Positions 52,268 through 61,686 are shown, counted from the stretch's first letter. The stretch is 64,000 nt of DNA from Io17-Chloro-G2 sp963663135 (GCA_963663135.2 CAXXRM010000005.1:1798001-1862000); one strand, 5' to 3'. Notes: a model not told the origin generated them from the letters alone. Numbers and translations: made by a program.

Positions 52268-52885
52268 ATGACGACGGCCGACCGTTTGTCCATGCCCCTT
52301 GGAGAGAGTATTTTCACACAGCGGGCGATCCGCCGGTTCAAGCCCGACCCGATCCCAGAGGAGGACCTCAAGGACATCCTGGAAGCGGCCATCAGGGCCC
52401 CCAACGGTGGGAACAGCCAACCCTGGCACTTCCTGGTCGTGAGGGACGAGGGCCTGAGGACTGAGTTGGGTGAGTTGTACCAAGAGGCCTGGTGGGCCAA
52501 GCGCAAGGACGAGGGCATCAACGGGCCCGAAGACATACCCCCGGGCAAGAGCAACCGCCGCTCGGCCATGCGCCTTTCCGGCGAGTTTGCCCACGCGCCA
52601 GTCGTGGTGATGCTTTGCTCTACGTCTCGAGGCAACACCGGTTCGGTGATTCCCGCCGCACAAAACCTGCTGCTGGCGGCGCGTGCGATGGGAGTTGGCG
52701 GGACCATTACGACGTTGCACGCCCAGGTGGACGAGCGAGCCCACCGGCTGTTTGGAATTCCGGAAGACGTCCAGATCGTCTACTGCCTGCCGCTAGGATA
52801 TCCCAGGGGCCAATTTGGCCCGGCGCAACGCAAGGCACTGAATGAGGTCTGTTCCTACGACCGGTGGGGGAGTTCCATTGATTAG
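52268..52885 (+). CDS. Nitroreductase-family FMN oxidoreductase
   Basis: 205 residues; AGGAGG lies 7 bases before the ATG. SIFTQRAIRRFKPDPIPEED is the FMN-binding start of nitroreductases (R-S/A-x-R-x-F). RAPNGGNSQPWHFLVVRD is the second conserved block, and AAQNLLLAARAMGVGGTITT the central helix. The end (PLGYPRGQFGPAQRKALNEV) matches the family. These cytosolic, dimeric flavoproteins reduce nitro groups, quinones or dehalogenate small molecules with NAD(P)H; the substrate cannot be predicted. It stands alone between REP repeats. Confidence 0.9.
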   Translation: MTTADRLSMPLGESIFTQRAIRRFKPDPIPEEDLKDILEAAIRAPNGGNSQPWHFLVVRDEGLRTELGELYQEAWWAKRKDEGINGPEDIPPGKSNRRSAMRLSGEFAHAPVVVMLCSTSRGNTGSVIPAAQNLLLAARAMGVGGTITTLHAQVDERAHRLFGIPEDVQIVYCLPLGYPRGQFGPAQRKALNEVCSYDRWGSSID

Positions 52886-53790
52886 GCTCCGACGATTAGG
52901 CTCCGATTAGCCCCATAGCGGGTCGCCAGACGGCGGGAACCACTCAAGGGGACCGCATTCTATAATCGGATGACTCACGGACGCCGATTGCTTTGAAGCG
53001 TTGGCGCTGCGGAATTCGCAGGCCCCTCTCCCGTCTTTCCAGCCGCAGCGGGATTCCAGATCCCCCTTTGCCATTTAGGGAGGCTCCTTGTTCGGGGCAT
53101 GGTTATGCGGCAGGCGCGACGGGGGGAGAACGGCTTGCCCACACCCGGCGTTTCTACGTTGCGATAAGCGTGCCGGCGCAGGGGAAGGGCTCTGGATTCC
53201 CGCTGCGGCGAGAATGACGGGAGGGGTAGGGGCGGTTGGATGGAAGGCCGTCGATGGGTGCCGCCCTGGGGTATGAAAATGATCTGTTTTCGTAGTAGCG
53301 CGACTGGGGAGAGCGGCTTGCCCACACCCAGCGTTTCTACGTTGCCATACGCGTGCCGGCGCAGGGGAAGGGCTCTGGATTCCCGCTGCGGCGAGAATGA
53401 CGGGAGGGGTAGGGGCGGTTGGATGGAAGGCCATCGATGGGTATGAAAATGACCTGTTTTCATAGTAGCGCGACTGGGGAGAGCGGCTTGTCCACACCCG
53501 GCGTTTCTACGTTGCCATACGCGTGCCGGCGCAGGGGAAGGGCTCTGGATTCCCGCTGCGGCGAGAATGACGGGAGGGAGATGAAAGGGGATATGGATTC
53601 CTCGTGCGGCGGGAATGACGGGAGGTAGAGGCGGGTTGGATGAAAAGCCATCCATCTGAGAGGCCACCCGGATGAAAGGGCATCCAGATTAGGAGGCATC
53701 AAGCATCACTTTGGATGCGAGAGTCCCCTATCACATTGGAATGTGGTTGCCCTGGGAATTTATCGGCTTCGGCGGCCGTTGGAGCGGGTC
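52886..53790. repeat. REP array: three ~170-183 bp direct repeats plus single copies
   Basis: About 900 bases without a gene. A unit containing CGGCTTGCCCACACCC, a short GCCGGCGCAGGGGAAGGG block and GGATTCCCGCTGCGGCGAG recurs beginning near 53131, 53314 and 53484 (spacings 183 and 170). An inverted single copy (CCGCAGCGGGATTCC) is at 53042, and a diverged copy lies around 53597-53623. Several open frames run through the array on both strands but are repeat artefacts. It is not a CRISPR array: spacers and repeat length are wrong, and the intervening sequence is itself repeated. Confidence 0.85.
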
Positions 53791-54612
53791 TTAATTCTTG
53801 ATAAGCATTCCTGGCTGGCACTTTCTGCAATAGCTGGTGATGCGCTGGTTGGCCGTCAGTTGGCTGATGGTCCCGCCGCACCGGGGGCAGGCTTCACCGC
53901 CCTTATTATGCACCTGAAGAAAATCACGGATTTTGACGTGGATATCGTGCCCCATCCGGTCCCGCAACACCTCCATGGCATCGGTGACCACGGTGGGGCA
54001 TTGTTTATGCAGTTCCTCGATCTCCGATTGGGTTAGAGACCTGGATTTTCGGAAGGGGGGAATCCGGGCGGCGAACAGTATCTCATCGGAGTAGGCGTTG
54101 CCGATCCCGGAGACTAAAGCGCCGCGTGTGAGCACACCCTTGATCTCGCCGTGGAATCGTTTGAGCCGGTTTTGAAACTCTTCCAACGTGGCCCCGGATA
54201 GCACGTCCGGGCCTTGTTGTTCCAGCCTGGGAACATGGTCCCACTGTTCCCCGGATAGGTAGTAGACCTTCCCCATTTGCCGGTCGTCCAAGTACCGCAA
54301 CTCCATGGCGTCCGGGAGCTTGAGGACCAGACAGGTTTTCTTCAAGACTCGCAGGCTCTCAGGGCAATACTGCAACGCCCCGGTGAGCATGGGGTCAACC
54401 ACCAACCACCGGTCGTCCGACATTTCAATCAACAGGATCTTGCCCTGCCGCTGGATGCCGATAAAACGGCGGCCGGCGACGTCTTGTTCGAAGTCACCCG
54501 CCAACGACCTCAGGACCGTGGGGCGCAAAACCCGGGCGCAGGCCACGGCGATACCCGAAATCCGCTCGTTCAAGAAATCCTTGATTATTTCCAGATCAGG
54601 AGCTTCGGGCAT
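53791..54612 (-). CDS. Fpg/Nei-family DNA glycosylase
   Basis: 273 residues starting MPEAPDLEIIK; Pro2 and Glu3, the catalytic pair of Fpg/Nei enzymes, are present. KILLIEMSDDRWLVVDPMLT covers the conserved strand with the Lys. The helix-two-turn-helix is GALVSGIGNAYSDEILFAAR, and the zinc finger CPRCGGTISQL..TSYCRKCQ has the C-x2-C-x16-C-x2-C arrangement. The enzyme removes oxidised bases such as 8-oxoguanine or oxidised pyrimidines and cuts the abasic site. The usual start MPELPEVE is altered (MPEAPDLE), which leaves the choice between MutM-like and Nei-like specificity open. It is a housekeeping repair gene followed by the REP array. Confidence 0.9.
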   Translation of the reverse strand: MPEAPDLEIIKDFLNERISGIAVACARVLRPTVLRSLAGDFEQDVAGRRFIGIQRQGKILLIEMSDDRWLVVDPMLTGALQYCPESLRVLKKTCLVLKLPDAMELRYLDDRQMGKVYYLSGEQWDHVPRLEQQGPDVLSGATLEEFQNRLKRFHGEIKGVLTRGALVSGIGNAYSDEILFAARIPPFRKSRSLTQSEIEELHKQCPTVVTDAMEVLRDRMGHDIHVKIRDFLQVHNKGGEACPRCGGTISQLTANQRITSYCRKCQPGMLIKN

Positions 54613-54695
54613 GTTACTACCTGGGGCCTGGCTGTGGAGACTGACGCTAACAGGTCCGCGATACGGGGGACAATCAGTACCGGGAAAAAGCCACC

Positions 54696-55877
54696 TTAGT
54701 CATAGGAAACAGCGGCTCTCTGAAACGCTTCCGTTATCTCCGACGCCATGGAATCGATGTCGGCGCAGACGGCGTAACGCAAATACGGGGAGAAATGAAC
54801 GCCCACGAGACCCGTCTCGGCGATCATGCGGAAGTTGAAGTCCTGGGAGCTTTCCACCGGTTGGCCAAAGGCGCGGGTGGGAGTCAGCCACAGCGTGAAA
54901 AATCCCGCCGACGGCTCGATGGCCAGTCGCATACCCTGGCCGGTCATAATTTCAATCAGGGCCTTCAACCGGGATCGGTACATGTCGCAATAGCGGGATA
55001 TGCTTTCCTGGTCGGATTCAAAGGCGGCGGCCACCCCTGCAGCCATAGGGGCCACGAACCCGGTATCGGTCTTGCCCTTCACCTCTTTGATGTCGCCAAT
55101 GAAGTCGGGGGACCCCACCATGGCGCCGACGTGCCAACCGGTGCCGTTGCCAATGAGCTTGGCCGCCGTGAAGGCTTCGGCCCAGGAAAGGTCGGGGAAA
55201 TCCAACGCGACCTGGGAGAGGGTGGCGCTTTCCGGTCCATGACTCAATATGATATATGCGGCGTCGTTAAACAGCCGTATGTCCCGATCGCTGCAGAATT
55301 GACAGACCTCTCTCAACCAATCTTCCTGGGCAATCTGGCCCGAAGGATTGTGAGGGTAGTTCATCATGACCAGGTTGGTGTCGTTGAGGATCGACCGGGT
55401 GGGGAATCTGAAGCCGTTTTCCGGGTTCAGCGACAGGGCGTAATGATCGGACCGGGGGTGATAGGCGCACCAGTCCGCCGGAATGGGATAGCCCGGGTCG
55501 GTAGTAGTGGCGACCGTTATTTCTTGATCGGCGCACCCGCAGGCCAACGGCAGCATGCCCAAGATTGGCTTGATCCCCGGTATGGTCAGGTAATCCACGT
55601 CGCCGTCTTCCAGGGAACGCGGCACGTGGGCCTGGATGAACTTGCGGGCAAAGCCGGGGACGCCCGGGCTGTCGTTATACTGGTAGCTGTGCATTGCCTC
55701 GTCTTCGCTCATAACCGCAATTGCCGCGGCTTCCCGAGCGCTGAGGAGGGCCGGTCCCTTGGGCTCACCAATGGACAGGTCCAACAGTTTGACCCCGGCC
55801 TCTTCGGCTTCCCGCCGCTTGGCCCGGACCGCCTGCAAAACGTTACTGCCGCCTGTGGGCAACCTGGATCCTCTCAT
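54696..55877 (-). CDS. PLP-dependent class I/II aminotransferase (LL-diaminopimelate aminotransferase-like)
   Basis: 393 residues from ATG 55877, with GGAGGAA upstream; an upstream alternative exists at 55913. LLDLSIGEPKGPAL is the N-terminal substrate-loop, MNYPHNPSGQIA the NPTG-equivalent, RLFNDAAYIILSHG the Asp/Tyr that hold PLP, and AAKLIGNGTGWHVGAMVG contains the candidate Schiff-base Lys. FSPYLRYAVCAD provides the carboxylate-binding Arg. The overall order is that of group I-beta aspartate/LL-diaminopimelate-type aminotransferases, which act in lysine or aromatic amino-acid synthesis. The Lys loop differs by one residue in spacing from the common S-K-x5-G-W-R, so substrate choice is uncertain. 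Confidence 0.85.
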   Translation of the reverse strand: MRGSRLPTGGSNVLQAVRAKRREAEEAGVKLLDLSIGEPKGPALLSAREAAAIAVMSEDEAMHSYQYNDSPGVPGFARKFIQAHVPRSLEDGDVDYLTIPGIKPILGMLPLACGCADQEITVATTTDPGYPIPADWCAYHPRSDHYALSLNPENGFRFPTRSILNDTNLVMMNYPHNPSGQIAQEDWLREVCQFCSDRDIRLFNDAAYIILSHGPESATLSQVALDFPDLSWAEAFTAAKLIGNGTGWHVGAMVGSPDFIGDIKEVKGKTDTGFVAPMAAGVAAAFESDQESISRYCDMYRSRLKALIEIMTGQGMRLAIEPSAGFFTLWLTPTRAFGQPVESSQDFNFRMIAETGLVGVHFSPYLRYAVCADIDSMASEITEAFQRAAVSYD

Positions 55878-56360
55878 TGATTCCCGCTTCCTCCAATGCC
55901 GTGTTGGGGTCACCGATTGGATGCGTACTCCAGGGTGTGGAGCACGCTGCTAGTCTATCAGATTGCGTCAAATTGTACGGCGGCGGGGACACAGAAAAGC
56001 CAGGGTCTCTCAATTGTCATTACCTCCCTTTATTTTAGCCGCAGCGGGAATTCAGGGCACGTTCCTCCCATCAAACCTGATGCGGGTCCGCAGGAATTGG
56101 CAGGATGGGATGTCGGACAGTCCACCCGGAGCGTCTTGGCTGGCATAACCGTCTTGGCGCACGAAAGGGCTCGGGATTCCGGCGGCGGCGAGAATGACGG
56201 ATGGCTTCGTCAAAGCCACCTATGAGCATGAAATTGGCTTATTCTCATAGTAGTGACGGGGTGAGGGCCGCCCTTGCGATGATGGCATAACCACGGCTTT
56301 GGATTGCCGCTGCGGCGGGGATGACGGGAGATAAGCGGTGCGCGGAATTCGCCAGAAACG
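55878..56360. repeat. Spacer with REP-like copies
   Basis: About 480 bases without a gene. REP-like sequences occur near 56040 (inverted), 56165-56201 and 56290-56330 (diverged). The sequence ends in the terminator at 56361-56392. Confidence 0.7.
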
Positions 56361-56392
56361 GCACAACCCCCGGAGTCTGCCGGGGGTTGTGC
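56361..56392 (-). terminator. 13-bp perfect hairpin downstream of a dienelactone hydrolase gene
   Basis: GCACAACCCCCGG (56361-56373) pairs perfectly with CCGGGGGTTGTGC (56380-56392) around a 6-nt loop, 27 bases after the stop of the minus-strand gene. The following T-rich stretch is short (CGTTTCTGG on the transcript strand). Confidence 0.75.
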
Positions 56393-56418
56393 AATCAGTC
56401 CCATTCCAGGTTGGAAAA

Positions 56419-57234
56419 CTAGGCGGCGATGGCGACGCGCTCCATGCTCTGGGCTTCGCCGGAGCGATGGCCGTTGGAGGCGCCTCCCTGCCGTAGATGC
56501 CTGTCGTAGAAGGCCAATACCTTTTCCCAACCGTCGGTAGCAGCGTGTTGGCGGTAGCCGGGGCGGTCAACCGCGAAGAAGCCGTGACCGGCGCCTTCAT
56601 ACATGTAGAACTCGTAATCCTTCCCGTGGCGTTTCAGCTCTTCCTCGGTTTTGGCTACATCGGCCGGGGTCGGCCTGCCATCATCCTCGCCGAACAGACC
56701 CAGCAACGGACAACTCAAACCCGCGGTGAAATCAATGGGGGCCACCGGCATGGCGGGGGTCATCTCTTCCGGTGGAGCGGTAACGCCGCCGCCCCAACAG
56801 TCTACTGCGGCGTCGATTCCAGAGAGGGTACACGCGGCGAGGTACACCTGGCGTCCGCCGGAGCAGAAGCCGATGATTCCCACTTTGCCGTTGCAGTAGG
56901 ACAGGGTGCGCAGGTAGTTGATGGAAGCCTGCACGTCACCCATGGTCCTTGCGTCGGGCATGCCGCCGGCTTCCCGGATGCTGGCGCTATTGGCGTCGGG
57001 AGTGGCCTGTCCCTGCCGGAAGTGCAGGTTGGGCGAGATGGTGGCGTAGCCGTGATAGGCCAGCTTCGCGGCCATGCCCTTGGTGGCGTCGTCCCACCCG
57101 GGCATGTGGTGAATCAGAACCACACCCGGCGCCGGGCCGGAGCCCAGCGGCCTGGCCAGATAGGCATCGATGAGGTCGCCGTTGTGTCCGTTGATATTGA
57201 CGGTTTCGGCCATCAAACCTTGATAACCTGGCAT
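56419..57234 (-). CDS. Dienelactone hydrolase family protein
   Basis: 271 residues from ATG 57234, with GGAGG five bases upstream (a longer TTG start at 57246 is less likely). It is an alpha/beta hydrolase: VVLIHHMPGWDDATKGMA is the oxyanion region, GKVGIIGFCSGGRQVYLAAC has the Cys nucleophile in GFCSGG, LLGLFGEDDGRPTPADV holds the Asp, and YEGAGHGFFAVDRPGYR the His. The triad Cys-Asp-His is typical of dienelactone hydrolases, which open lactone rings in chloroaromatic breakdown or act on other small esters. A second family member is encoded at 60967-61686. Confidence 0.88.
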   Translation of the reverse strand: MPGYQGLMAETVNINGHNGDLIDAYLARPLGSGPAPGVVLIHHMPGWDDATKGMAAKLAYHGYATISPNLHFRQGQATPDANSASIREAGGMPDARTMGDVQASINYLRTLSYCNGKVGIIGFCSGGRQVYLAACTLSGIDAAVDCWGGGVTAPPEEMTPAMPVAPIDFTAGLSCPLLGLFGEDDGRPTPADVAKTEEELKRHGKDYEFYMYEGAGHGFFAVDRPGYRQHAATDGWEKVLAFYDRHLRQGGASNGHRSGEAQSMERVAIAA

Positions 57235-57360
57235 TGCATCCTCCAATTTTTTCTAAATGATCCGGGTCCTGCTCGCACCGGCAAATCACCAGGGAGCCTG
57301 CGAAACACACTACTACCAGCCCCTATGGGTGTCAACTTGAGAGAGGTGCCGCGGCTGCTT

Positions 57361-59043
57361 TTAGTCGTGACCTCCTTGCCAGCCAAAGGGGTTCTCCGTA
57401 AGCATCCGATGAACTCGGTTTTTTTCGGCTAGTTTGCGAGCATCTCGTTTTTCATTGGTAACCCGCATCGATTCGTTAAACTCACGGAGGATTTCCCGCT
57501 GTTGCTCCGTCTGCCACACCGGACTCTCCATTTCCACTCGATAATTTCCATCGTTGAGAATTCCAACCCTACCGAAAGTGTCAATCACCAACTGGGGAGA
57601 CATGGCAGAGTCTCCAGGTTTTTCGGCACTACCAAAAACAACCCCTTTTCGTTCCAAGACTACACCATCACCGTCGGCGACGGTGAGAACGTAGTCGGTT
57701 CTCGCTCCACCTAACGAAGGCAGGGGTTTCGAAATGAACGGTTTGGCGGGATTAAAGAAATCCCCAAAGAGACTGAATGGCTTATACTCCTCTATTACAC
57801 CAGACTGGGTATTCTGTAACGTGACCCTCACAGGAAGACGGTTAACATACAGAGGGCTGTATCCTCGAGTCGCCATGTAGCAGGCTCCCATGCTCAGACA
57901 GGTCAATTCAGGGTCGGGAATTTCCTGTGGCACAACATCATCGGCTGCAACCACCCGGCCAGAACCAAACATTTCCTTGAGCCGTTCCCGGAAGTATGGT
58001 GACTTTGTGGGGCCTCCTGTCAGGATGATGCGATCCAAATCAATGCCGAACGCTTGTGGAAGACTTTCAAGTCGACACATAGGGCTACCCCCAACAGGGT
58101 ACGCGCCTTCCCCCCGTTTCCAAATAGCCTTGGCGCTGATATACGCTTCCCTCATCGTCGCCAAGGACCAACCGAGGAATTGCGCCTTATCAAGCGCTTC
58201 CACGAAATCGGTCCAGGTAAGGCTAAAACCATTATTCAGGTCGCGAGGTTCGCCGGTTGGAGAGAGTTGTTCTTTTGCGAGTGTCAACGAGCTTCGGGTT
58301 CCTGTATATCCTAGCCGCTGCGAAAGAAGGCCATCTATTGTGACCCCTCCCAAGAGTGGGTTGCCTTGAGCGGAATACACTGTCATTTGCCCGTCCTCTC
58401 CTACATCGGATAAGGCGCAGTCAAAGGAACCACCACCCAGGTCATACACTAGATACGATCCAGGCTGAAGTTTTCCCAATCTCAGGGCCAACTCCAAGAA
58501 CAGTACCGGTTCCTCAATTATTGAGGCAACCCTGTAGACGCCGCCGAAACCCGAAAGCACTTCAGCCAATTCGGAGCGGTAGTCTAGGCCGGCATGCACC
58601 GGACAACCTGCCCGCCATTCGAACTCGCCACTGATGTTGGCCCGCCGAAAGGCCTCGGCTAAAATCAGCCGAATGACCTCCTTGACGGGAAATTCCTGGT
58701 CCCACACGTTTACAGATCGGGTTTCGGGGTCCCACCATGAGGGGGCTTGGACTCCTCTGGATTCCAGGTGCCACTTGACGTAAGGGTCAGCGGCCAATGC
58801 CCACCGCTTGATGTTATCCACCAGCACCACCCCGTCTGGGGCGTCTTCCAGCAGAATGGCATCCTCTCCAACGACGGTTGATACGCCGCCCCCCGGTTCA
58901 TGCCGAAACGCAATTACCGCTGGCATTGTCGAAGCGTTTCCTTGCCCTATGAGAAGGGGGCTGGGAGCGACATCTTCCCGGTCAGAATCCCAGGAGGCGA
59001 TACGAACGTTAGTCGTGCCGAAATCCACGCCGATGATCTGCAT
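57361..59043 (-). CDS. Hsp70-like ATPase, operon partner of a GrpE-like protein
   Basis: 560 residues with the actin/Hsp70 nucleotide-binding elements: phosphate-1 IIGVDFGTTNVRIASW at the start, phosphate-2 SYLVYDLGGGSFDCALSDVG and the adenosine motif RIILTGGPTKSPYFRERL. The C-terminal 150 residues are beta-rich and loosely like a shortened substrate-binding domain (VRVTLQNTQSGVIEEYKPFS). The usual helical lid and EEVD tail are missing. It is shorter than DnaK (about 640) and sequence-divergent, so it is not the housekeeping chaperone. Its start overlaps the upstream gene stop by one base (TAATG), so it is the second gene of a coupled pair. It probably remodels a specific client with its GrpE-like partner. 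Confidence 0.85.
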   Translation of the reverse strand: MQIIGVDFGTTNVRIASWDSDREDVAPSPLLIGQGNASTMPAVIAFRHEPGGGVSTVVGEDAILLEDAPDGVVLVDNIKRWALAADPYVKWHLESRGVQAPSWWDPETRSVNVWDQEFPVKEVIRLILAEAFRRANISGEFEWRAGCPVHAGLDYRSELAEVLSGFGGVYRVASIIEEPVLFLELALRLGKLQPGSYLVYDLGGGSFDCALSDVGEDGQMTVYSAQGNPLLGGVTIDGLLSQRLGYTGTRSSLTLAKEQLSPTGEPRDLNNGFSLTWTDFVEALDKAQFLGWSLATMREAYISAKAIWKRGEGAYPVGGSPMCRLESLPQAFGIDLDRIILTGGPTKSPYFRERLKEMFGSGRVVAADDVVPQEIPDPELTCLSMGACYMATRGYSPLYVNRLPVRVTLQNTQSGVIEEYKPFSLFGDFFNPAKPFISKPLPSLGGARTDYVLTVADGDGVVLERKGVVFGSAEKPGDSAMSPQLVIDTFGRVGILNDGNYRVEMESPVWQTEQQREILREFNESMRVTNEKRDARKLAEKNRVHRMLTENPFGWQGGHD

Positions 59044-60755
59044 TAGTTGACTCCAGCGGGCTGTTCAACCCTGGCTTTGAATAGTATTCGGTCGCCGGTT
59101 AATTTCCCGCGAACCAGCGCGCCTGTCGAGCACACTCGGACCGGCGCGCCGGCGGCAATTATTTCCTCGGATTGGTGGAGTCTGGGATTATAAAGCACGG
59201 TCTCTCCAATTTTTCCAATTTCCTCGGCCCCCCCGGCGCCTAGGGCCAGGGATAGGCTGGCTTTGACATTCCGGAGCAGGGTCTCCGGGCTTTCTTTTTG
59301 CTGGTGCAAAGTCTGGAGAACCTCTGCAGTAACCATCAATATGTCCTCAAGTATGTCCATCTTGGACAACTCTCGGCCTTCCGCAATTTGGGCGCGCAGG
59401 CCTTCGACCCGGCGGCTGAGCCGCTCTTTTTCTTGTCGTCCATCTTCCAATTGCGGCTCGTAGGATCGGCGTTGGCGCTCTAAATCTTGCGCGTGTTGGG
59501 CCTGCATATCGGCGAGGCGCTGGCGGCTTTCGGAAAACAGGCCGGACCAGACCGGGCCGTTGCGCTCGGGCGAGGAATCAACCAACGCCTTGCCTATTTC
59601 TAGGGAGGCTTGTTCAGTCGCCGCTGCGCTCCCGTCTGACAACAGGATGGACGCCATCACCAATAAATCCAGACGCTGAGCTGAGTCGGTCAGTGCGGAC
59701 ACATGCCGGCTGTGGACCACGTAGGAAAGGGTCGCTTCCTTCGGCGCTTCCCCGGCCGCCGAACGCACCATCAAGTCCTGGATGATCCGCAATCGTTCAT
59801 CTAGGAAAAGGCGGTCCAGGATGCGGTCCAGTTCGGGGTGCAGACGGGTTGGATCTTTTGAACTTAGGGCGGCGACAACCAGGTGCTGGGCCATAGCCGC
59901 GCGCCCGGAACGCCTATCACGGCCAAAAGACCCATCGAGCCATTGGCTGGCGCTGCCGCTCGATTGCTGGAAACGCGGCCACATTCCCTCCACGAATTGC
60001 CGTTGCCAAGGGTGCGGTTCGCCGGGCAGGTCGCCAGCCGAGAGCAGCAATGCAACGGAGTCTCCGTTGTACCCGGTTACCGCGGCCAGGCGTGTCAGTA
60101 GTTCCCCAACATCCAAGGCCACGGCATGGGCGGGGTCCGGCCCGTTCAGGTCACGGAAACGGATAAAGGCGCGACTCACCAACTCCAACCAGGCCGTGGA
60201 TGGCTGAGGGGTGGCACTGCCCGATTCCAAATACTCCCTCGCGCCCCAAACGGCCCGGTCCAGAGCTAATCCGATGTTCTTAGAGGACCGCTTGCCGAGC
60301 GCACTAAAAGCCGCCTTGGTTGGCCGCGGCCCGGGGGCCGGTTCCGAACCGCTTGCCTCGAACCACTTCTCCCAATCGGCCGCCTTCGCCGCTTTCTTCT
60401 TGGGACGCCTACTTGAAGAGTTAACGGGTACGGGAAGGGAATCCCAAGGCTGGGCGGGTACATCGGCAACTTTGGCGTCAAGGGTTATGGTATTTTTCTT
60501 CCGGACGGCAAATTGATGGGACTCGATTAACGCCGGGCGCACCCTTTTCCACCAGTCTTTCCACTTCGGATCGTGGACCAAACGGCCTTCCAACTTCTCC
60601 CTGATTTCCGAGGTTTTGGCCGTGCGCCCTACGGAATCCAACGCCCAAGCCACTAGCCTCAAGGGAGCTTCGTTGGCCCACGCTTCGTTGGGTACCGGTT
60701 GTTTGGTGTCCGGGTTGCTCAGTACTGCGGCCAGTTCCGATGTTTGCAGTGTCAT
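59043..60755 (-). CDS. Winged-helix / coiled-coil / GrpE-like partner of the Hsp70-like protein
   Basis: 570 residues. The N-terminal 95 residues resemble a winged-helix unit (RTAKTSEIREKLEGRLVHDP, LIESHQFAVRKKNTITL). A basic linker (SSRRPKKKAAK) and a long helical region follow. A coiled coil spans about 405-470 (QRLADMQAQHAQDLERQRRS). The C-terminus (about 480-570) resembles GrpE: a helical hairpin (EDILMVTAEVLQTLHQQKES), then IGKIGETVLYNPRLHQSEEI and VRVCSTGALVRGKLTGDRIL in place of GrpE's LHEA..V-beta wing. It is first in a two-gene operon with the Hsp70-like gene (one-base overlap). Inferred role: nucleotide exchange factor and nucleic-acid-binding targeting subunit. No J-domain gene is nearby. 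The architecture is not one I recognise as described. Confidence 0.75.
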   Translation of the reverse strand: MTLQTSELAAVLSNPDTKQPVPNEAWANEAPLRLVAWALDSVGRTAKTSEIREKLEGRLVHDPKWKDWWKRVRPALIESHQFAVRKKNTITLDAKVADVPAQPWDSLPVPVNSSSRRPKKKAAKAADWEKWFEASGSEPAPGPRPTKAAFSALGKRSSKNIGLALDRAVWGAREYLESGSATPQPSTAWLELVSRAFIRFRDLNGPDPAHAVALDVGELLTRLAAVTGYNGDSVALLLSAGDLPGEPHPWQRQFVEGMWPRFQQSSGSASQWLDGSFGRDRRSGRAAMAQHLVVAALSSKDPTRLHPELDRILDRLFLDERLRIIQDLMVRSAAGEAPKEATLSYVVHSRHVSALTDSAQRLDLLVMASILLSDGSAAATEQASLEIGKALVDSSPERNGPVWSGLFSESRQRLADMQAQHAQDLERQRRSYEPQLEDGRQEKERLSRRVEGLRAQIAEGRELSKMDILEDILMVTAEVLQTLHQQKESPETLLRNVKASLSLALGAGGAEEIGKIGETVLYNPRLHQSEEIIAAGAPVRVCSTGALVRGKLTGDRILFKARVEQPAGVN

Positions 60756-60966
60756 GTCTCTACCCTGATAGTCATCTTGGCCCTTCTATCATAGCAAAAC
60801 GGCTTAACGGCTAGCATGACTCCGGAACGTTCTGCCGGGGTGATTACCCAAAAACCAGGCCAGATATGCGCGCACTATCCCTACGGTTGCCTGGCTTACC
60901 AATGGCCGCCCCGGATCCGGTGTTTAGCAGCACAGGGTCTCTCATGTTTGATGACCAAGTGATCTC

Positions 60967-61686
60967 CTAACCCGGCACCGGCGCTCCTTTCAAATGGGTG
61001 GCGAAAAAGCCGAGGGTCCGCGCCCAGGATACTTCGAAGGCGTCACGGTTGTACCTGGGGCTGGTGTGATCGGCGAAGGCGTGGTCGGCGCCGGGGTAGG
61101 CGTAAAACTGATGGGGCTTGCCCAACCGAGTAAGTTCGTTGTCGAGGGTCATCATGTCTTCCGGGGAGGGGTTGGCGTCAATCTCCCCGAAGTGGAACAT
61201 GATGGAGCAATTGATGCCATCAGCCAATTCAAACGGTGTCTGGTCACCCCCGCGCGCCACCATGATGTTGCCGCCGTAGTAGGGAGCTGACGCGGTTATC
61301 GCCGGGATAGATGCGGCGGCAAGCCAGCTTACACGGCCACCCATGCAGAACCCGGTAATCCCGATGCGGTCCCCGACGACGGAAGGATGGGACTGCAAGA
61401 AACCGACCGCGGCATTGACGTCGGCCACGACCTGGGGGTCAAGCAAGGACCCGGCTTTCTCCACGCCGGTCATGCTGGAATCGGTAATCCTATGGAACAG
61501 GTCGGGGCACACCGCGGCGTAACCCTGTTCTGCCAGGCGGTCGCAAATCCTCTGCGGGAATTCGTTGACGCCTCCCGCCGGATGGATCACCACCACTCCC
61601 GGAAAGGGACCGGCACCGCTGGGCGCGGCGGCGTACAGGTCCATGCTCTGTCCATCTACGTTGACACTTTCCCAAAACGACGGCAT
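60967..61686 (-). CDS. Dienelactone hydrolase family protein
   Basis: 239 residues; AAGGAGG is 8 bases before the ATG. Compact alpha/beta hydrolase: VVVIHPAGGVNEFPQRICDR, nucleophile Cys in RIGITGFCMGGRVSWLAA, Asp in FHFGEIDANPSPED, and His in YAYPGADHAFADHTSPRYN. The length and triad are standard for dienelactone hydrolases. It follows the GSAM-like aminotransferase on the same strand with a 72-base gap, so the two are probably co-transcribed, with this gene second. The related protein at 56419-57234 differs enough to suggest a different substrate. Confidence 0.9.
   Translation of the reverse strand: MPSFWESVNVDGQSMDLYAAAPSGAGPFPGVVVIHPAGGVNEFPQRICDRLAEQGYAAVCPDLFHRITDSSMTGVEKAGSLLDPQVVADVNAAVGFLQSHPSVVGDRIGITGFCMGGRVSWLAAASIPAITASAPYYGGNIMVARGGDQTPFELADGINCSIMFHFGEIDANPSPEDMMTLDNELTRLGKPHQFYAYPGADHAFADHTSPRYNRDAFEVSWARTLGFFATHLKGAPVPG

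Noticed and set aside
53131..53623. Possible CRISPR array
   Set aside because: Units are about 170-183 bp and the whole unit is repeated, not a short repeat with unique spacers; no cas genes are nearby.
54795..55880. 361-codon plus-strand open frame
   Set aside because: Lies entirely opposite the PLP aminotransferase gene, whose minus-strand product has clear catalytic motifs.
56497..57432. 311-codon plus-strand open frame
   Set aside because: Antisense shadow of the dienelactone hydrolase gene; no motifs.
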